From Mycobacterium sp. MFM001 (lineage in GTDB: Bacteria > Actinomycetota > Actinomycetes > Mycobacteriales > Mycobacteriaceae), in assembly GCF_003402475.1 (NCBI RefSeq), contig NZ_BFAB01000001.1, forward strand, positions 539,333 to 603,332: 64,000 nt of DNA, in the 5' to 3' direction. How positions within the stretch are numbered: position 1 is the stretch's first letter; every line of letters starts with the position of its first letter. The position numbers and the translations under genes were made by a program. The notes beneath the pieces are model-generated. The model was not told where the DNA came from and searched no databases. It saw only the letters and a program-made list of their open reading frames with translations. Shown piece after piece: positions 47,231 through 59,100 of the stretch.

Positions 47231-48137
47231 GGACGTGGTGCCGGTGACCGGACCTCCGGCAAACCTGATCGTCGGCATCGTCAAGGCGATCCGTCCCCGG
47301 CAATGGGTGAAAAACATACTGGTGCTGGCCGCGCCCTTGGCCGCTTGGGGCACCGACGTCCGCTACGACTACGTCGACGTACTGGGCAAGGAGGCCGTCG
47401 CGTTCCTGGTGTTCTGCCTGGCCGCTTCGTCGATTTACCTGATCAACGACGTGCGCGACGCCGAAGCCGATCGCGAGCACCCCACCAAGCGGTACCGGCC
47501 GATCGCCGCCGGCGTGGTGCCCGAGTGGCTGGCCTATGTCATTGCTGCGGTTCTCGGGGTGGCGTCGCTGGGCATCTCCTGGTGGCTGACCCCGAATCTG
47601 GCGGTGGTCATGGCCGTCTACATCGGCATGCAGTTGGCGTACTGCTTCGGCCTCAAACACCAAGCGGTGATCGACATCTGCATCCTTTCGTCCGCGTATT
47701 TGATTCGCGCGATCGCCGGGGGTGCGGCTGCCGATATCTATCTGTCGCAATGGTTTTTGCTGGGGATTGCATTCGCGTCGCTGTTCATGGGAGCCGGAAA
47801 GCGTTACGCGGAACTGCAATTGGCCGAGCGCACCGGCGCCAAGATCCGCAAATCGCTGGAAAGTTACACGGGCACCTATCTGCGCTTCGTCTGGACGATG
47901 TCGGCCACCGCGGTGGTGGTGTGCTACGGGCTGTGGGCGTTCGAGCGCGATCGCTACACCGGCACCTGGTTCGCGGTGTCGATGATCCCGTTCACGATCG
48001 CGATACTGCGGTACGCCGTCGACGTGGACGGCGGCCTGGCCGGCGAACCCGAAGACATCGCGTTGCGCGACCGGGTGCTGCAGCTGCTGTTTCTGGCATG
48101 GATAGGAACGCTCGGTGCTGCTGTTGCGTTCGGCTAA
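47223..48137 (+). CDS. ubiA: Decaprenyl-phosphate phosphoribosyltransferase
   Basis: 304-aa integral membrane prenyltransferase (Rv3806c) that makes decaprenylphosphoryl-5-phosphoribose for arabinan synthesis. Nine helices are expected. Asp-rich motif 1 is LINDVRDAEADREHPTKRYR; the second acidic region lies around YAELQLAERTGAKIRKSLES. RPRQWVKNILVLAAPL is the family entry motif. Changes in this gene add to ethambutol resistance in tuberculosis. It is coupled with the preceding phosphatase by overlap. Confidence 0.96.
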   Translation: MSEDVVPVTGPPANLIVGIVKAIRPRQWVKNILVLAAPLAAWGTDVRYDYVDVLGKEAVAFLVFCLAASSIYLINDVRDAEADREHPTKRYRPIAAGVVPEWLAYVIAAVLGVASLGISWWLTPNLAVVMAVYIGMQLAYCFGLKHQAVIDICILSSAYLIRAIAGGAAADIYLSQWFLLGIAFASLFMGAGKRYAELQLAERTGAKIRKSLESYTGTYLRFVWTMSATAVVVCYGLWAFERDRYTGTWFAVSMIPFTIAILRYAVDVDGGLAGEPEDIALRDRVLQLLFLAWIGTLGAAVAFG

Positions 48138-48207
48138 CGCCCCAGCATCGTCCCGCCGGCCCGCGCCGGTATCCGTTGGGCGGGCGGCATTTCCGTACGA
48201 CGTCACC

Positions 48208-50100
48208 GTGCGCGTCAGTCTGTGGGTCAGCGCCGCGGTGATCGCCATGTTGTTCGGCTGGGGTGCCTGGCAGCGGCGCTGGATCGCCGACGACGGCCTG
48301 ATCGTGTTGCGCACCGTGCGAAACCTCTTGGCGGGCAACGGGCCGGTGTTCAACGCGGGCGAGCGGGTAGAGGCCAACACCTCGGTGGTGTGGACCTATC
48401 TGGTCTATGTGGGCAGCTGGCTGGCCGGGCCGATGCGCCTGGAGTATGTGGCGCTGGCGCTGGCGCTAATGCTCAGCGTGGCAGGCGTGGTGCTGCTGAT
48501 GCTGGGAACCGGGCGGCTGTACGCGCCGAGCCTGCTGGGACGACGGGCGATCATGCTGCCGGCCGGCGCGCTGGTCTACATCGCCGTGCCGCCGGCGCGT
48601 GATTTCGCGACCTCCGGCCTTGAAAGCGGTTTGGTGCTGGCCTATCTCGGGCTGCTCTGGTGGATGATGGTCTGCTGGTCGCAGGCACTGCGGACACGTC
48701 CATCCGGCCGGGTGTTCATCGGTGCGCTGGCGTTTGTCGCGGGATGCAGCGTTCTGGTCCGCCCGGAGCTGGCCCTGATCGGCGGGCTGGCGCTGATCAT
48801 GATGCTGGTCGCCGCGCGGGGCTGGCGGCAACGGCTGCTGATCGTGGTGGCCGGCGGGCTGCTTCCGGTGGGCTACGAAATCTTCCGAATGGGCTACTAC
48901 GCGTTGCTGTTTCCCGGCACCGCGCTGGCCAAGGACGCCGCCGGTGACAAGTGGTCGCAGGGCCTGCTCTACCTGGCGAACTTCAACCGGCCTTACGCGT
49001 TATGGGTGCCGGTGGTGTTGCTGCTGGCCGCGGGGCTGGTGCTGATGACCACCCGGGCCCGGCCGTGGTGGATACGACACACCCCGCCTCGTGGCTACGG
49101 GCGGTGGGCCCGCACCGTGCAAAGCCCCGCGGCGGCGGTCGCTTTCATCATCGTCAGCGGGCTGCTGCAGGGGTTGTACTGGACCCGTCAGGGCGGCGAC
49201 TTCATGCACGGCCGGGTCTTGCTGGTACCGCTGGTCTGTTTGCTGACACCGGTGGCCGTGGTTCCGGTGGTGTTTCCCGACGGCACGCGGTTTTCCCGGG
49301 AGACCGGCTACTGGTTGGCGGGCGCGGTCGCCGCGCTGTGGTTGGCGGTGGCGGGCTGGTCGCTGTGGGCGGCGAACTCGCCCGGCATGGGCGACGACGC
49401 CACCCGGGTCACCTACTCGGGGATCGTCGACGAGCGCCGGTTCTACGCGCAGGCCACCGGGCACGCTCATCCGCTCACTGCCGCCGACTATCTCGACTAC
49501 CCGCGGATGCGCGCGGTGCTGGTGGCGCTCAACAACACCCCGGAGGGGGCACTGTTGCTGCCGTCGGGCAACTACAACCAGTGGGACCTGGTTCCAGTGA
49601 TCCCGCCGAAGCAGCCGCCGGACCCGAACAAGCCTCAAAAGGGCCCGCACGCAGTGTTTTTCACCAACCTCGGCATGCTGGGGATGAACGTCGGCCTGGA
49701 TATCAGGGTGCTCGACCAGATCGGATTGGCAAATCCGTTGGCCGCGCACACGGCCCGTCTGCAGCACGGCCGGATCGGACACGACAAAAACCTGTTCCCG
49801 GACTGGGTGATTGCCGACGGCCCGTGGGTGAAGTGGTATCCCGGTGTGCCGGGCTACCTCGACGACAAGTGGGTCGCCCAAGCCGAGGCGGCGCTGCAAT
49901 GCCCGGCGACCCAGGCAGTGCTGAATTCGGTGCGCAGCCCGATGACACCGCACCGGTTCGTCTCGAACCTGCTGCATTCCTATGAGTTCACCAAGTACCG
50001 CATCGACCGGGTTCCGCTGTACGAGTTGATCCGGTGCGGCCTGGACATTCCCGAATCGACCGGCACGCCATACACCGGGCTGCCCGCGTCGGGACCGTAG
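48208..50100 (+). CDS. aftB: Terminal beta-1,2-arabinofuranosyltransferase AftB
   Basis: 630-aa GT-C membrane enzyme (Rv3805c, 627 aa) adding the terminal beta-1,2 arabinofuranose to arabinan. About ten helices fill the first 400 residues. The loop WIADDGLIVLRTVRNLL after the first helix carries the catalytic aspartates; the external C-terminal part includes YPRMRAVLVALNNTPEGALL and DKNLFPDWVIADGPWVKWYPG. GTG 48208 matches the M. tuberculosis start (VRVSLWVS); in-frame sequence upstream overlapping and following ubiA is not conserved in type. Confidence 0.94.
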   Translation: MRVSLWVSAAVIAMLFGWGAWQRRWIADDGLIVLRTVRNLLAGNGPVFNAGERVEANTSVVWTYLVYVGSWLAGPMRLEYVALALALMLSVAGVVLLMLGTGRLYAPSLLGRRAIMLPAGALVYIAVPPARDFATSGLESGLVLAYLGLLWWMMVCWSQALRTRPSGRVFIGALAFVAGCSVLVRPELALIGGLALIMMLVAARGWRQRLLIVVAGGLLPVGYEIFRMGYYALLFPGTALAKDAAGDKWSQGLLYLANFNRPYALWVPVVLLLAAGLVLMTTRARPWWIRHTPPRGYGRWARTVQSPAAAVAFIIVSGLLQGLYWTRQGGDFMHGRVLLVPLVCLLTPVAVVPVVFPDGTRFSRETGYWLAGAVAALWLAVAGWSLWAANSPGMGDDATRVTYSGIVDERRFYAQATGHAHPLTAADYLDYPRMRAVLVALNNTPEGALLLPSGNYNQWDLVPVIPPKQPPDPNKPQKGPHAVFFTNLGMLGMNVGLDIRVLDQIGLANPLAAHTARLQHGRIGHDKNLFPDWVIADGPWVKWYPGVPGYLDDKWVAQAEAALQCPATQAVLNSVRSPMTPHRFVSNLLHSYEFTKYRIDRVPLYELIRCGLDIPESTGTPYTGLPASGP

Positions 50101-51659
<1,559 letters not shown>

Positions 51660-51726
51660 GTTGATGGTGGCGACCCGCTGCGCCCGGCTGCGCCGCGCTT
51701 GCGATCGCCACTAGGCCACAAGCACC

Positions 51727-51773
51727 AACGACTGGCGGCGGCGACCTTCTACAGGTCGCCGCCGTTAGTCGTT
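51727..51773 (+). terminator. Strong hairpin terminator after fbpA
   Basis: Outer arms AACGACT / AGTCGTT and inner arms GGCGGCGACCT / AGGTCGCCGCC pair perfectly, separated by a 3-base internal loop, with loop TCTAC. It is followed by TTCC. It lies 67 bases after the fbpA stop and separates fbpA from fbpD. Confidence 0.85.
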
Positions 51774-51861
51774 TCCACCCCTTCCGTCGCGTCCGGTGTG
51801 GTTCACTACGTTCCGGGGCGCGGGTGCGGGGGATGGCGAATCGATACCGAGTGAGGTGGAC

Positions 51862-52743
51862 ATGAGGGGCGTGTCGTTGCTGCTGCGGGTACTGTGCGCT
51901 GCCGTGCTGGCAGTCGGGTTAGGTGGCGTCAGCCGACCCGCCCACGCGGCCGGCTACGAGACCCTGATGGTGCCGTCGGCGGCGATGGGCCGCGACATCC
52001 CGGTGGCCTTCCTGGCCGGCGGTCCGCACGCGGTCTATCTACTCGACCCCTTCAACGCGGGCCCGGACGTCAGCAACTGGGTGACCGCGGGCAACGCGAT
52101 GAACACACTGGCCGGTAAGGGCATCTCGGTGGCCGCGCCGGCGGGCGGCGCCTTCAGCATGTACACCAACTGGGAGCAGGACGGCAGCAAGCAGTGGGAG
52201 ACGTTCCTGTCCAGTGAGCTGCCGGACTGGCTGGCCGCCAACAAAGGCCTGGCGCCCGGCGGCCACGCCGTCGTCGGCGCGTCGCAGGGCGGATACGGGG
52301 CCATGGCGCTGGCTTGCTTCCACCCGGATCGCTTCGGCTTCGCCGGTTCGCTGTCAGGCTTCCTGTACCCGTCGAACACCACCGAGAACGGCGCCATCAC
52401 CGCCGGCATGGCGCAGTTCGGCGGCGTGGACACCCAAGGCATGTGGGGCGCAGCGCAATTGGGCCGGTGGAAGTGGCACGACCCGTACGTTCACGCCGGG
52501 ATGCTGGCGGCCAACAACACCCGGGTCTGGGTGGTCAACCCCACCGGCGGCGCGAGCGACCCGGCGGCGATGATCGGCCAGGAGGCCGAGGCAACCGGCA
52601 GCGGCCATTTCTTCTACCAGCAGTACCGCAACGTCGGCGGCCACAACGGGCACTTCGAGTTCCCGGGCGGCGACAACGGCTGGGGATCGTGGGGCCCGGA
52701 GTTGGGCGCAATGTCCGGCGACATCGTCGGCGCCATCCGCTAG
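51862..52743 (+). CDS. fbpD: Antigen 85-like protein MPT51 (FbpD)
   Basis: 293-aa secreted alpha/beta-hydrolase-fold protein (Rv3803c). Signal peptide about 1-33 ending PAHA. It is similar to antigen 85 ([39 protein letters not shown]), and the nucleophile-elbow GASQGGYGAM is present. In place of the catalytic histidine motif (THSWEYW in antigen 85) it has GDNGWGSWG, so mycolyl transfer is not expected. The known role is binding of extracellular matrix carbohydrate or fibronectin. ATG 51862 follows GAGGTGG. Confidence 0.94.
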   Translation: MRGVSLLLRVLCAAVLAVGLGGVSRPAHAAGYETLMVPSAAMGRDIPVAFLAGGPHAVYLLDPFNAGPDVSNWVTAGNAMNTLAGKGISVAAPAGGAFSMYTNWEQDGSKQWETFLSSELPDWLAANKGLAPGGHAVVGASQGGYGAMALACFHPDRFGFAGSLSGFLYPSNTTENGAITAGMAQFGGVDTQGMWGAAQLGRWKWHDPYVHAGMLAANNTRVWVVNPTGGASDPAAMIGQEAEATGSGHFFYQQYRNVGGHNGHFEFPGGDNGWGSWGPELGAMSGDIVGAIR

Positions 52744-52869
52744 CGATCGCCCGCAGGGGACGGTGCCGGCAACCGGTACCGTGAAGCAGGGTTCGACGGG
52801 CGCTGCACGGCACATGATGTGCAAGGTGCGGCGTCGGCCGTCCCGTCGACAACTCTGCTAGCAGGAGAC

Positions 52870-53889
52870 ATGGCTAAAAAGGCTGCTAATTCCCAGCGCA
52901 AACGCCGCCGCATTCTGGCGTTGGTCGCGGCCGCCTCGGTCGCCATGGTCGTGGCGCTGGTCCTGGTGTTCGTGGTGGCATACCTGCGTCAGCCGGAAAC
53001 TCCGCCCAGCGCGGTGCCGCCCAGCATCGTGCCGCCGACCAGCAGCTCGGCCCGCCCCCACAAACCGCGGCCGGCGTTCCAAGACGCCAGCTGCCCCGAC
53101 GTGCAACTGCTGTCCGTGCCCGGCACGTGGGAGTCGTCGCTGCAGGACAACCCGCTCAACCCCGTCGACTTTCCGAAAGCGTTGCTGCTCAACGTGACCC
53201 GGCCGATCAGCGAGCAGTTCGACAGCAGTCGGGTCGAGACGTACACGGTTCCCTACACCGCGCAGTTCCACAATCCGCTGTCCGGCGACAACCAGATGTC
53301 TTACAACGCCAGTCGCGCCGAGGGCACCCAGGCCGCGGTCAAGGCGCTGACCGACATGAACACCAAGTGCCCGCTGACCAGCTACGTGCTGATCGGTTTC
53401 TCGCAGGGCGCGGTGATCGCCGGCGACATCGCCAGCGACATCGGCAACGGCCGCGGGCCGGTCGACGAGGACCTGGTACTCGGTGTGACGTTGATCGCCG
53501 ACGGCCGCCGCCAAGAAGGCGTCGGTCAGGACATCGGTCCCAACCCGCCGGGACAGGGCGCCGAGATCACCCTGCATGAGGTGCCGGTGCTCTCGACCAT
53601 GGGTTTGACGATGACCGGCAAGCGGCCCGGCGGGTTCGGCGACCTCAACAACCGGACCAACGAGATCTGCGGGCAGGGCGACCTGATCTGCGCCGCGCCG
53701 CAGGAAGCGTTCAGCATCACCAACCTGCCCACCACGCTCGACACCCTCGCCGGCGGCGCCGGGCAGCCGGTGCACGCGCTGTATGCCACCACCCAGTTCT
53801 GGAGTCTGGACGGTCAGTCGGCCACCGAGTGGACGCTGAATTGGGCCCGCGGCCTGATCGAGAACGCGCCGCATCCCAAGCACGGGTAA
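52870..53889 (+). CDS. Cutinase-like phospholipase/thioesterase (Rv3802c type)
   Basis: 339-aa membrane-anchored serine esterase of the cutinase family (Culp6), essential in M. tuberculosis and tied to mycolic acid metabolism. One N-terminal helix (about 15-37, [20 protein letters not shown]), a Pro/Ser linker, then the alpha/beta hydrolase: [28 protein letters not shown] with catalytic Ser, ICGQGDLIC with catalytic Asp, and [13 protein letters not shown] with the His. ATG 52870 has AGGAG three bases before the spacer. It lies directly upstream of fadD32. Confidence 0.93.
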   Translation: MAKKAANSQRKRRRILALVAAASVAMVVALVLVFVVAYLRQPETPPSAVPPSIVPPTSSSARPHKPRPAFQDASCPDVQLLSVPGTWESSLQDNPLNPVDFPKALLLNVTRPISEQFDSSRVETYTVPYTAQFHNPLSGDNQMSYNASRAEGTQAAVKALTDMNTKCPLTSYVLIGFSQGAVIAGDIASDIGNGRGPVDEDLVLGVTLIADGRRQEGVGQDIGPNPPGQGAEITLHEVPVLSTMGLTMTGKRPGGFGDLNNRTNEICGQGDLICAAPQEAFSITNLPTTLDTLAGGAGQPVHALYATTQFWSLDGQSATEWTLNWARGLIENAPHPKHG

Positions 53890-54204
53890 CGGTCGTCCGG
53901 CGACGATGCGGCCGAGGAGGAGCCGGACAATAACGGTTCCGTCAAGCCGTCCGTTCTGATTTGGTCCGCGGCGCACCGGCCCTTAACATTAAGAAAAAAA
54001 TAAGAACAGCTGTGGTTGGCCCGTCGGGTCGATGCAGTGCCGGTTTTCGCGCGCGCTTCTGTACGATCTGTGAGGTTTAGGGTTCGCGACGAACGGCGCA
54101 GGCGAAAGATCCGGCGTCCCGCCGACCGACCCGAGTCGGGCGCAGCCGTCGGCGGAGCTCTAGAGATTTGTCCTTCAGATATGTGGTGACAGGAGACAGT
54201 GGCA
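53890..54204. other. Intergenic region upstream of fadD32
   Basis: 315 bases. It contains an unusually A-rich stretch for this genome (TTAACATTAAGAAAAAAATA at 53982-54001) and must hold the promoter of the fadD32-pks13-accD4 operon. No gene or stable hairpin is supported. Confidence 0.5.
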
Positions 54205-56106
54205 ATGGCGTACCACAACCCGTTCGTCGTGAACGGAAAGATCAGGTTCCCGGAGAACGCCAACCTGGTCCGTCACGTCGAGCGGTGGGCGGCGGTGCGC
54301 GGCGACAAGCTCGCCTACCGATTCCTGGACTTCTCGACCGAGCGTGACGGCATCGCGCGCGACATTTCCTGGGCCGAGTTCGGGGCGCGCAACCGCGCGA
54401 TCGGCGCCCGTCTGCAGCAGGTCACCCAGCCGGGCGACCGGGTCGCGATCCTGTGCCCGCAGAACCTCGACTACCTGACCGGGTTTTTCGGCATCCTCTA
54501 CTCGGGGCGGATCGCGGTGCCGCTGTTCGACCCGAGCGAGCCCGGCCACGTCGGCCGCCTGCACGCGGTGCTCGACGACTGCAGCCCGACGGCGATCCTG
54601 ACCACCAGCGACTCGGCTGAGGGCGTCCGCAAATTCTTCCGCAGCCGCCCCGCCAAGGAGCGGCCGCGCGTCATCGCCGTCGACGCGGTGCCCAACGAGG
54701 TCGCCGGCACGTGGGAAATGCCCGACGAGACCCCCGACACGATCGCCTACCTTCAATACACCTCTGGGTCGACCCGCACCCCGACCGGTGTGGAGATCAC
54801 CGCGCTGAACCTGGCCCACAACGTGGTTCAGGTGCTGAACGCCTTCGAAGGCAAGGAAGGCGACCGCGGGGTCACCTGGCTGCCCTTCTTCCACGACATG
54901 GGCCTGATCGCGATCATGCTGTCGCCGGTGCTCGGCTACCACAACACCTTCATGACGCCGGCGGCGTTCGTGCGCCGGCCGATTCGCTGGATACGGGAGA
55001 TGGCGCGCAAACCCGGTGAAACCGGTGAGGTCTACTCGGTGGCGCCGAACTTCGCCTACGAGCACGCGGCGGTGCGCGGGGTGCCCAGGGACGACGAGGA
55101 GCCGCTGGACCTGTCGAACGTCAAGGCGCTGCTCAACGGCAGTGAGCCGGTGTCGGTGGCGTCGATGCGCAAATTCCACGACTCGTTCCGTCCGTTCGGA
55201 TTGCGCGACACCGTGATGAAGCCCTGCTACGGGCTGGCCGAGGCGACGCTGTTCGTCTCCATCACCCCGATGTCCGAGGGGCCGACGGTGATCCACGTCG
55301 ACCGTGAGGCGCTGAACAACCACCGGTTCGTCGAGGTGGAGCCGGACGCGCCCAACGCGGTCACCCAGGTCTCCGCCGGCCTGATCGGTGTCGACGAGTG
55401 GGCGGTGATCGTCGACGTTGAGTCGGCCTCCGAACTGCCCGACGGCCAGATCGGCGAGATCTGGCTGCACGGCACGAACATGGGGATGGGTTACTGGAAG
55501 CGCGAGGAGGAGACGCAGGAGACCTTCAAGAACATCCTCAAGTCGCGGACCAGCCCGTCGCACGCCGAGGGCGCCCCCGACGACGGGCTGTGGGTACGCA
55601 CCGGCGACTACGGCACCTATTACAAGGGCCACCTGTACATCACCGGCCGGGTCAAGGATCTCGTCATCATCGACGGCCGTAACCACTACCCGCAGGACCT
55701 GGAGTACTCGGCGCAGGAGGCCAGCCGCGCGCTGCGCACCGGATACGTGGCCGCGTTCTCGGTACCCGCCAACCAGCTGCCCCGCGAGGTGTTCGACAAC
55801 CCGCACGCCGGGCTGAAGTACGACCCCGACGACACCTCCGAACAGCTGGTGATCGTCGCAGAGCGGGCGCCGGGCGCGCACAAGCTGGACTACCAGCCCA
55901 TCGCCGACGACATCCGCGCGGCCATCGCCGTCCGGCACGGGGTGACCGTGCGCGACGTGCTGCTGGTGCAGGCCGGTTCGGTGCCCCGGACCTCCAGCGG
56001 CAAGATCGGCCGCCGCGCCTGCCGCACCGCCTACCTCGACGGCAGCCTGCGCAGCGGCACCGCTTCACCCAACGCCTTCCCCGATCAGGTGGACCCCGCC
56101 GTATGA
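54205..56106 (+). CDS. fadD32: Long-chain fatty-acyl-AMP ligase
   Basis: 633-aa fatty-acyl AMP ligase (Rv3801c) that activates the meromycolic acid as acyl-AMP and loads it on Pks13. The ATP-binding P-loop is [18 protein letters not shown]; other ANL motifs are [17 protein letters not shown] [45 protein letters not shown] and [19 protein letters not shown] with the catalytic Lys. ATG 54205 is chosen because AGGAG at 54191-54195 is nine bases upstream; GTG 54199 would be too close. Overlaps pks13 by four bases (ATGA). Confidence 0.97.
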   Translation: MAYHNPFVVNGKIRFPENANLVRHVERWAAVRGDKLAYRFLDFSTERDGIARDISWAEFGARNRAIGARLQQVTQPGDRVAILCPQNLDYLTGFFGILYSGRIAVPLFDPSEPGHVGRLHAVLDDCSPTAILTTSDSAEGVRKFFRSRPAKERPRVIAVDAVPNEVAGTWEMPDETPDTIAYLQYTSGSTRTPTGVEITALNLAHNVVQVLNAFEGKEGDRGVTWLPFFHDMGLIAIMLSPVLGYHNTFMTPAAFVRRPIRWIREMARKPGETGEVYSVAPNFAYEHAAVRGVPRDDEEPLDLSNVKALLNGSEPVSVASMRKFHDSFRPFGLRDTVMKPCYGLAEATLFVSITPMSEGPTVIHVDREALNNHRFVEVEPDAPNAVTQVSAGLIGVDEWAVIVDVESASELPDGQIGEIWLHGTNMGMGYWKREEETQETFKNILKSRTSPSHAEGAPDDGLWVRTGDYGTYYKGHLYITGRVKDLVIIDGRNHYPQDLEYSAQEASRALRTGYVAAFSVPANQLPREVFDNPHAGLKYDPDDTSEQLVIVAERAPGAHKLDYQPIADDIRAAIAVRHGVTVRDVLLVQAGSVPRTSSGKIGRRACRTAYLDGSLRSGTASPNAFPDQVDPAV

Positions 56107-59100
56107 CTGAAACAGACACTGCCACTGAGTCCGTCAAGCCCGCCCGCACCGACATGACCGTCGCCGAGGTGCGGCAGTGGCTGCGTGATTGGGTCGCCAA
56201 AGCCACCGGGCGCTCGCCCGACGCGGTCGACGAGGCCACCCCGTTGGTGGAGCTGGGGTTGTCCTCGCGCGACGCCGTCGCGATGGCCGCCGACATCGAG
56301 GACCGCACCGGGGTGACGGTGTCGATCGCGGCCGCGTTCGAGCACCCGACGATCGAATCGTTGGCCACCTGGATCGTCGAGGGCGACCCGGAGGATCAGG
56401 CCGCCGAGGCGGACGACTTCGACTGGACGCGAAGCGGTCCCGTCGAACGGGTCGACATCGCCGTGGTGGGTTTGGCCACCCGCTTCCCCGGCGACATGAA
56501 CACCCCGGACGAGACCTGGCAGGCGCTGCTGGAGGGTCGCGACGGGATCACCGATCTGCCCGAGGGGCGCTGGTCGGAGTTCATGGAAGAGCCGCGGATC
56601 GCCGACCGGGTCAACAAGGCCCGCACCCGCGGCGGCTACCTCAAGGACATCAAGGGCTTCGACTCGGAGTTCTTCGCGCTGTCCAAGACCGAGGCCGACA
56701 ACATCGACCCGCAGCAGCGGATGGCGCTCGAGCTGACCTGGGAGGCGCTCGAGCATGCCCGCATCCCGGCGTCGAGCCTGCGCGGCGAGGCCGTCGGCGT
56801 CTACATCGGCACCTCGGTCGCCGACTACAGCTTCCTGGCGATGTCGGACCCCACCGTCGCGCACCCCTATGCGATCACCGGCACGGCGAGTTCGATTGTC
56901 GCCAACCGGGTTTCGTACTTCTACGACTTCCACGGCCCGTCGGTGGCGGTCGACACCGCCTGCTCGAGTTCGCTGGTCGCCACACACCAGGCGGTGCAGG
57001 CGCTGCGCAGCGGCGAGTGCGACGTGGCCGTCGCCGGCGGTGTCAACGCGCTGATCACCCCGGTGGTCACCCTCGGGTTCGACGAGATCGGCCAGGTGCT
57101 CGCACCCGACGGCCGGATCAAGTCGTTCTCGTCGGACGCCGACGGCTACACCCGCTCCGAGGGCGGCGGCATGCTGGTGCTCAAGCGGGTCGAGGACGCC
57201 CGCCGCGACGGCGACCAGATTCTGGCCGTGATCGCCGGCAGCGCGGTCAACCACGACGGCCGCTCCAACGGGCTCATCGCCCCCAACCCGGATGCGCAGG
57301 CCGACGTGCTGCGCCGGGCTTACAAGGACGCGGGCATCAACCCGCGCACCGTCGACTACATCGAAGCCCACGGCACCGGAACGGTTCTCGGCGACCCGAT
57401 CGAGGCGCAGGCGCTGGGCCGCGTCGTCGGCCGCGGCCGGCCCGCCGACAAGCCGGCGCTGCTGGGCGCGATCAAGACCAACATCGGGCACCTGGAGTCG
57501 GCGGCCGGTGCGGCCAGCCTGGCCAAGATGGTGTTGGCGCTGCAGCACGACAAGCTGCCGCCGTCGATCAACTACGCGGGGCCCAACCCGTACATCGACT
57601 TCGACGCGGCGCATTTGAAAGTTCTTGACACCGTTGCCGATTGGCCGCGCTACAGCGGCTACGCGGTGGCCGGCGTGTCCAGCTTCGGGTTCGGCGGTGC
57701 CAACGCGCACGTGGTGCTGCGCGAGGTTCTGCCGCGCGACGTCGTCGAGCGCGAGCCGGAACCAGAGGCCGAGCCGGCTGAGGCACCCGCCGAGGAACAG
57801 CACACCGAGCATGCGCGGTTCGACGAGTACGGCGAGTTCGTCGAGACCAACGGCGCCGAGCCGGAGTACGAGCTTCCCGGCCTGACGGAGGAAGCCGAGC
57901 GGCTCAAAGAGGTTGCGCTACAAGAGCTTGCGGCATCCGAGCAGCAGGCCCCGCTAGTCCCGCTGGCCGTATCGGCGTTTTTGACGTCGCGCAAGAAGGC
58001 CGCCGCCGCCGAGCTGGCCGACTGGATGGAAAGCCCGGAGGGCCGGGCGTCGTCGCTGGAGTCGATCGGCCGGTCGCTGTCGCGCCGTAACCACGGCCGT
58101 TCCCGCGCAGTGGTTTTGGCGCGTGACCACGACGAGGCCATCAAGGGTTTGCGCGCGATCGCCGAGGGCAAGCAGCGGCCCAACGTGTTCTCCACCGACG
58201 GGCCGGTGACCAACGGCCCGGTGTGGGTGCTCGCCGGTTTCGGTGCGCAGCACCGCAAGATGGGCAAGAGCCTCTATCTGCGCGACCCGATCTTCGCCGA
58301 GTGGATCGACAAGCTCGACGCGCTGATCCAGGACGAGCGCGGCGTCTCGATCCTCGAGATGATCCTCGACGACGCGGTGGACTACACCGGCGACACCGTC
58401 GAATACCCCATCGAAGCCGTCCAATTGGTGATCTTCGCCATCCAGATCGCGCTGGGCGAGGTGCTCAAAGCGCACGGGGCCAAGCCCGCCGCGGTGATCG
58501 GCCAATCACTGGGCGAGCCGGGCGCCGCCTACTTCGCCGGCGGGCTCTCGCTGCGCGACACCGTCCGGATCATCGTCCCGCGCGCCCGGCTGATGGGCGA
58601 GGGCGAGGCGATGCTGTTCGGTGAGTACATCCGGCTGATGGCGCTGGTGGAGTACTCCGCCGAGGAGATCAAGACCGTCTTCGCCGACTTCCCCGACCTG
58701 GAGGTCTGCGTCTACGCCGCTCCGACCCAGACCGTGATCGGCGGCCCGCCCGAGCAGGTGGACGCGATCATCGCCCGCTGTGAGTCCGAGGGCAAGTTCG
58801 CCCGCAAGTTCCAGACCAAGGGCGCCAGCCACACCGCGCAGATGGACCCATTGCTCGGCGAGTTCACCGCCGAACTGCAGGGCATCCACCCGATGCCGCT
58901 GGCGTGCGGTTACTTCTCGACCGTGCATGAGGGCACCTACATCCGGCCCGGCGGCGAGCCGATCCACGACGTGGACTACTGGAAGAAGGGCCTTCGGCAT
59001 TCGGTCTACTTCACCCAGGGTGTGCGCAACGCCGTCGACAGCGGGCACACCACGTTCCTGGAGCTGGCGCCCAACCCGGTGGCGCTGATGCAGGTGGGAC

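Noticed and set aside
54175..55938. 587-codon open frame antisense to fadD32
   Set aside because: Lies fully opposite a clearly conserved gene; composition (His, Val, Arg, Gly-rich) is typical of antisense frames in high-GC DNA and no motif is present.
56085..57812. 575-codon open frame antisense to the start of pks13
   Set aside because: Same reason: opposite the conserved ACP and ketosynthase domains, with low-complexity antisense composition.
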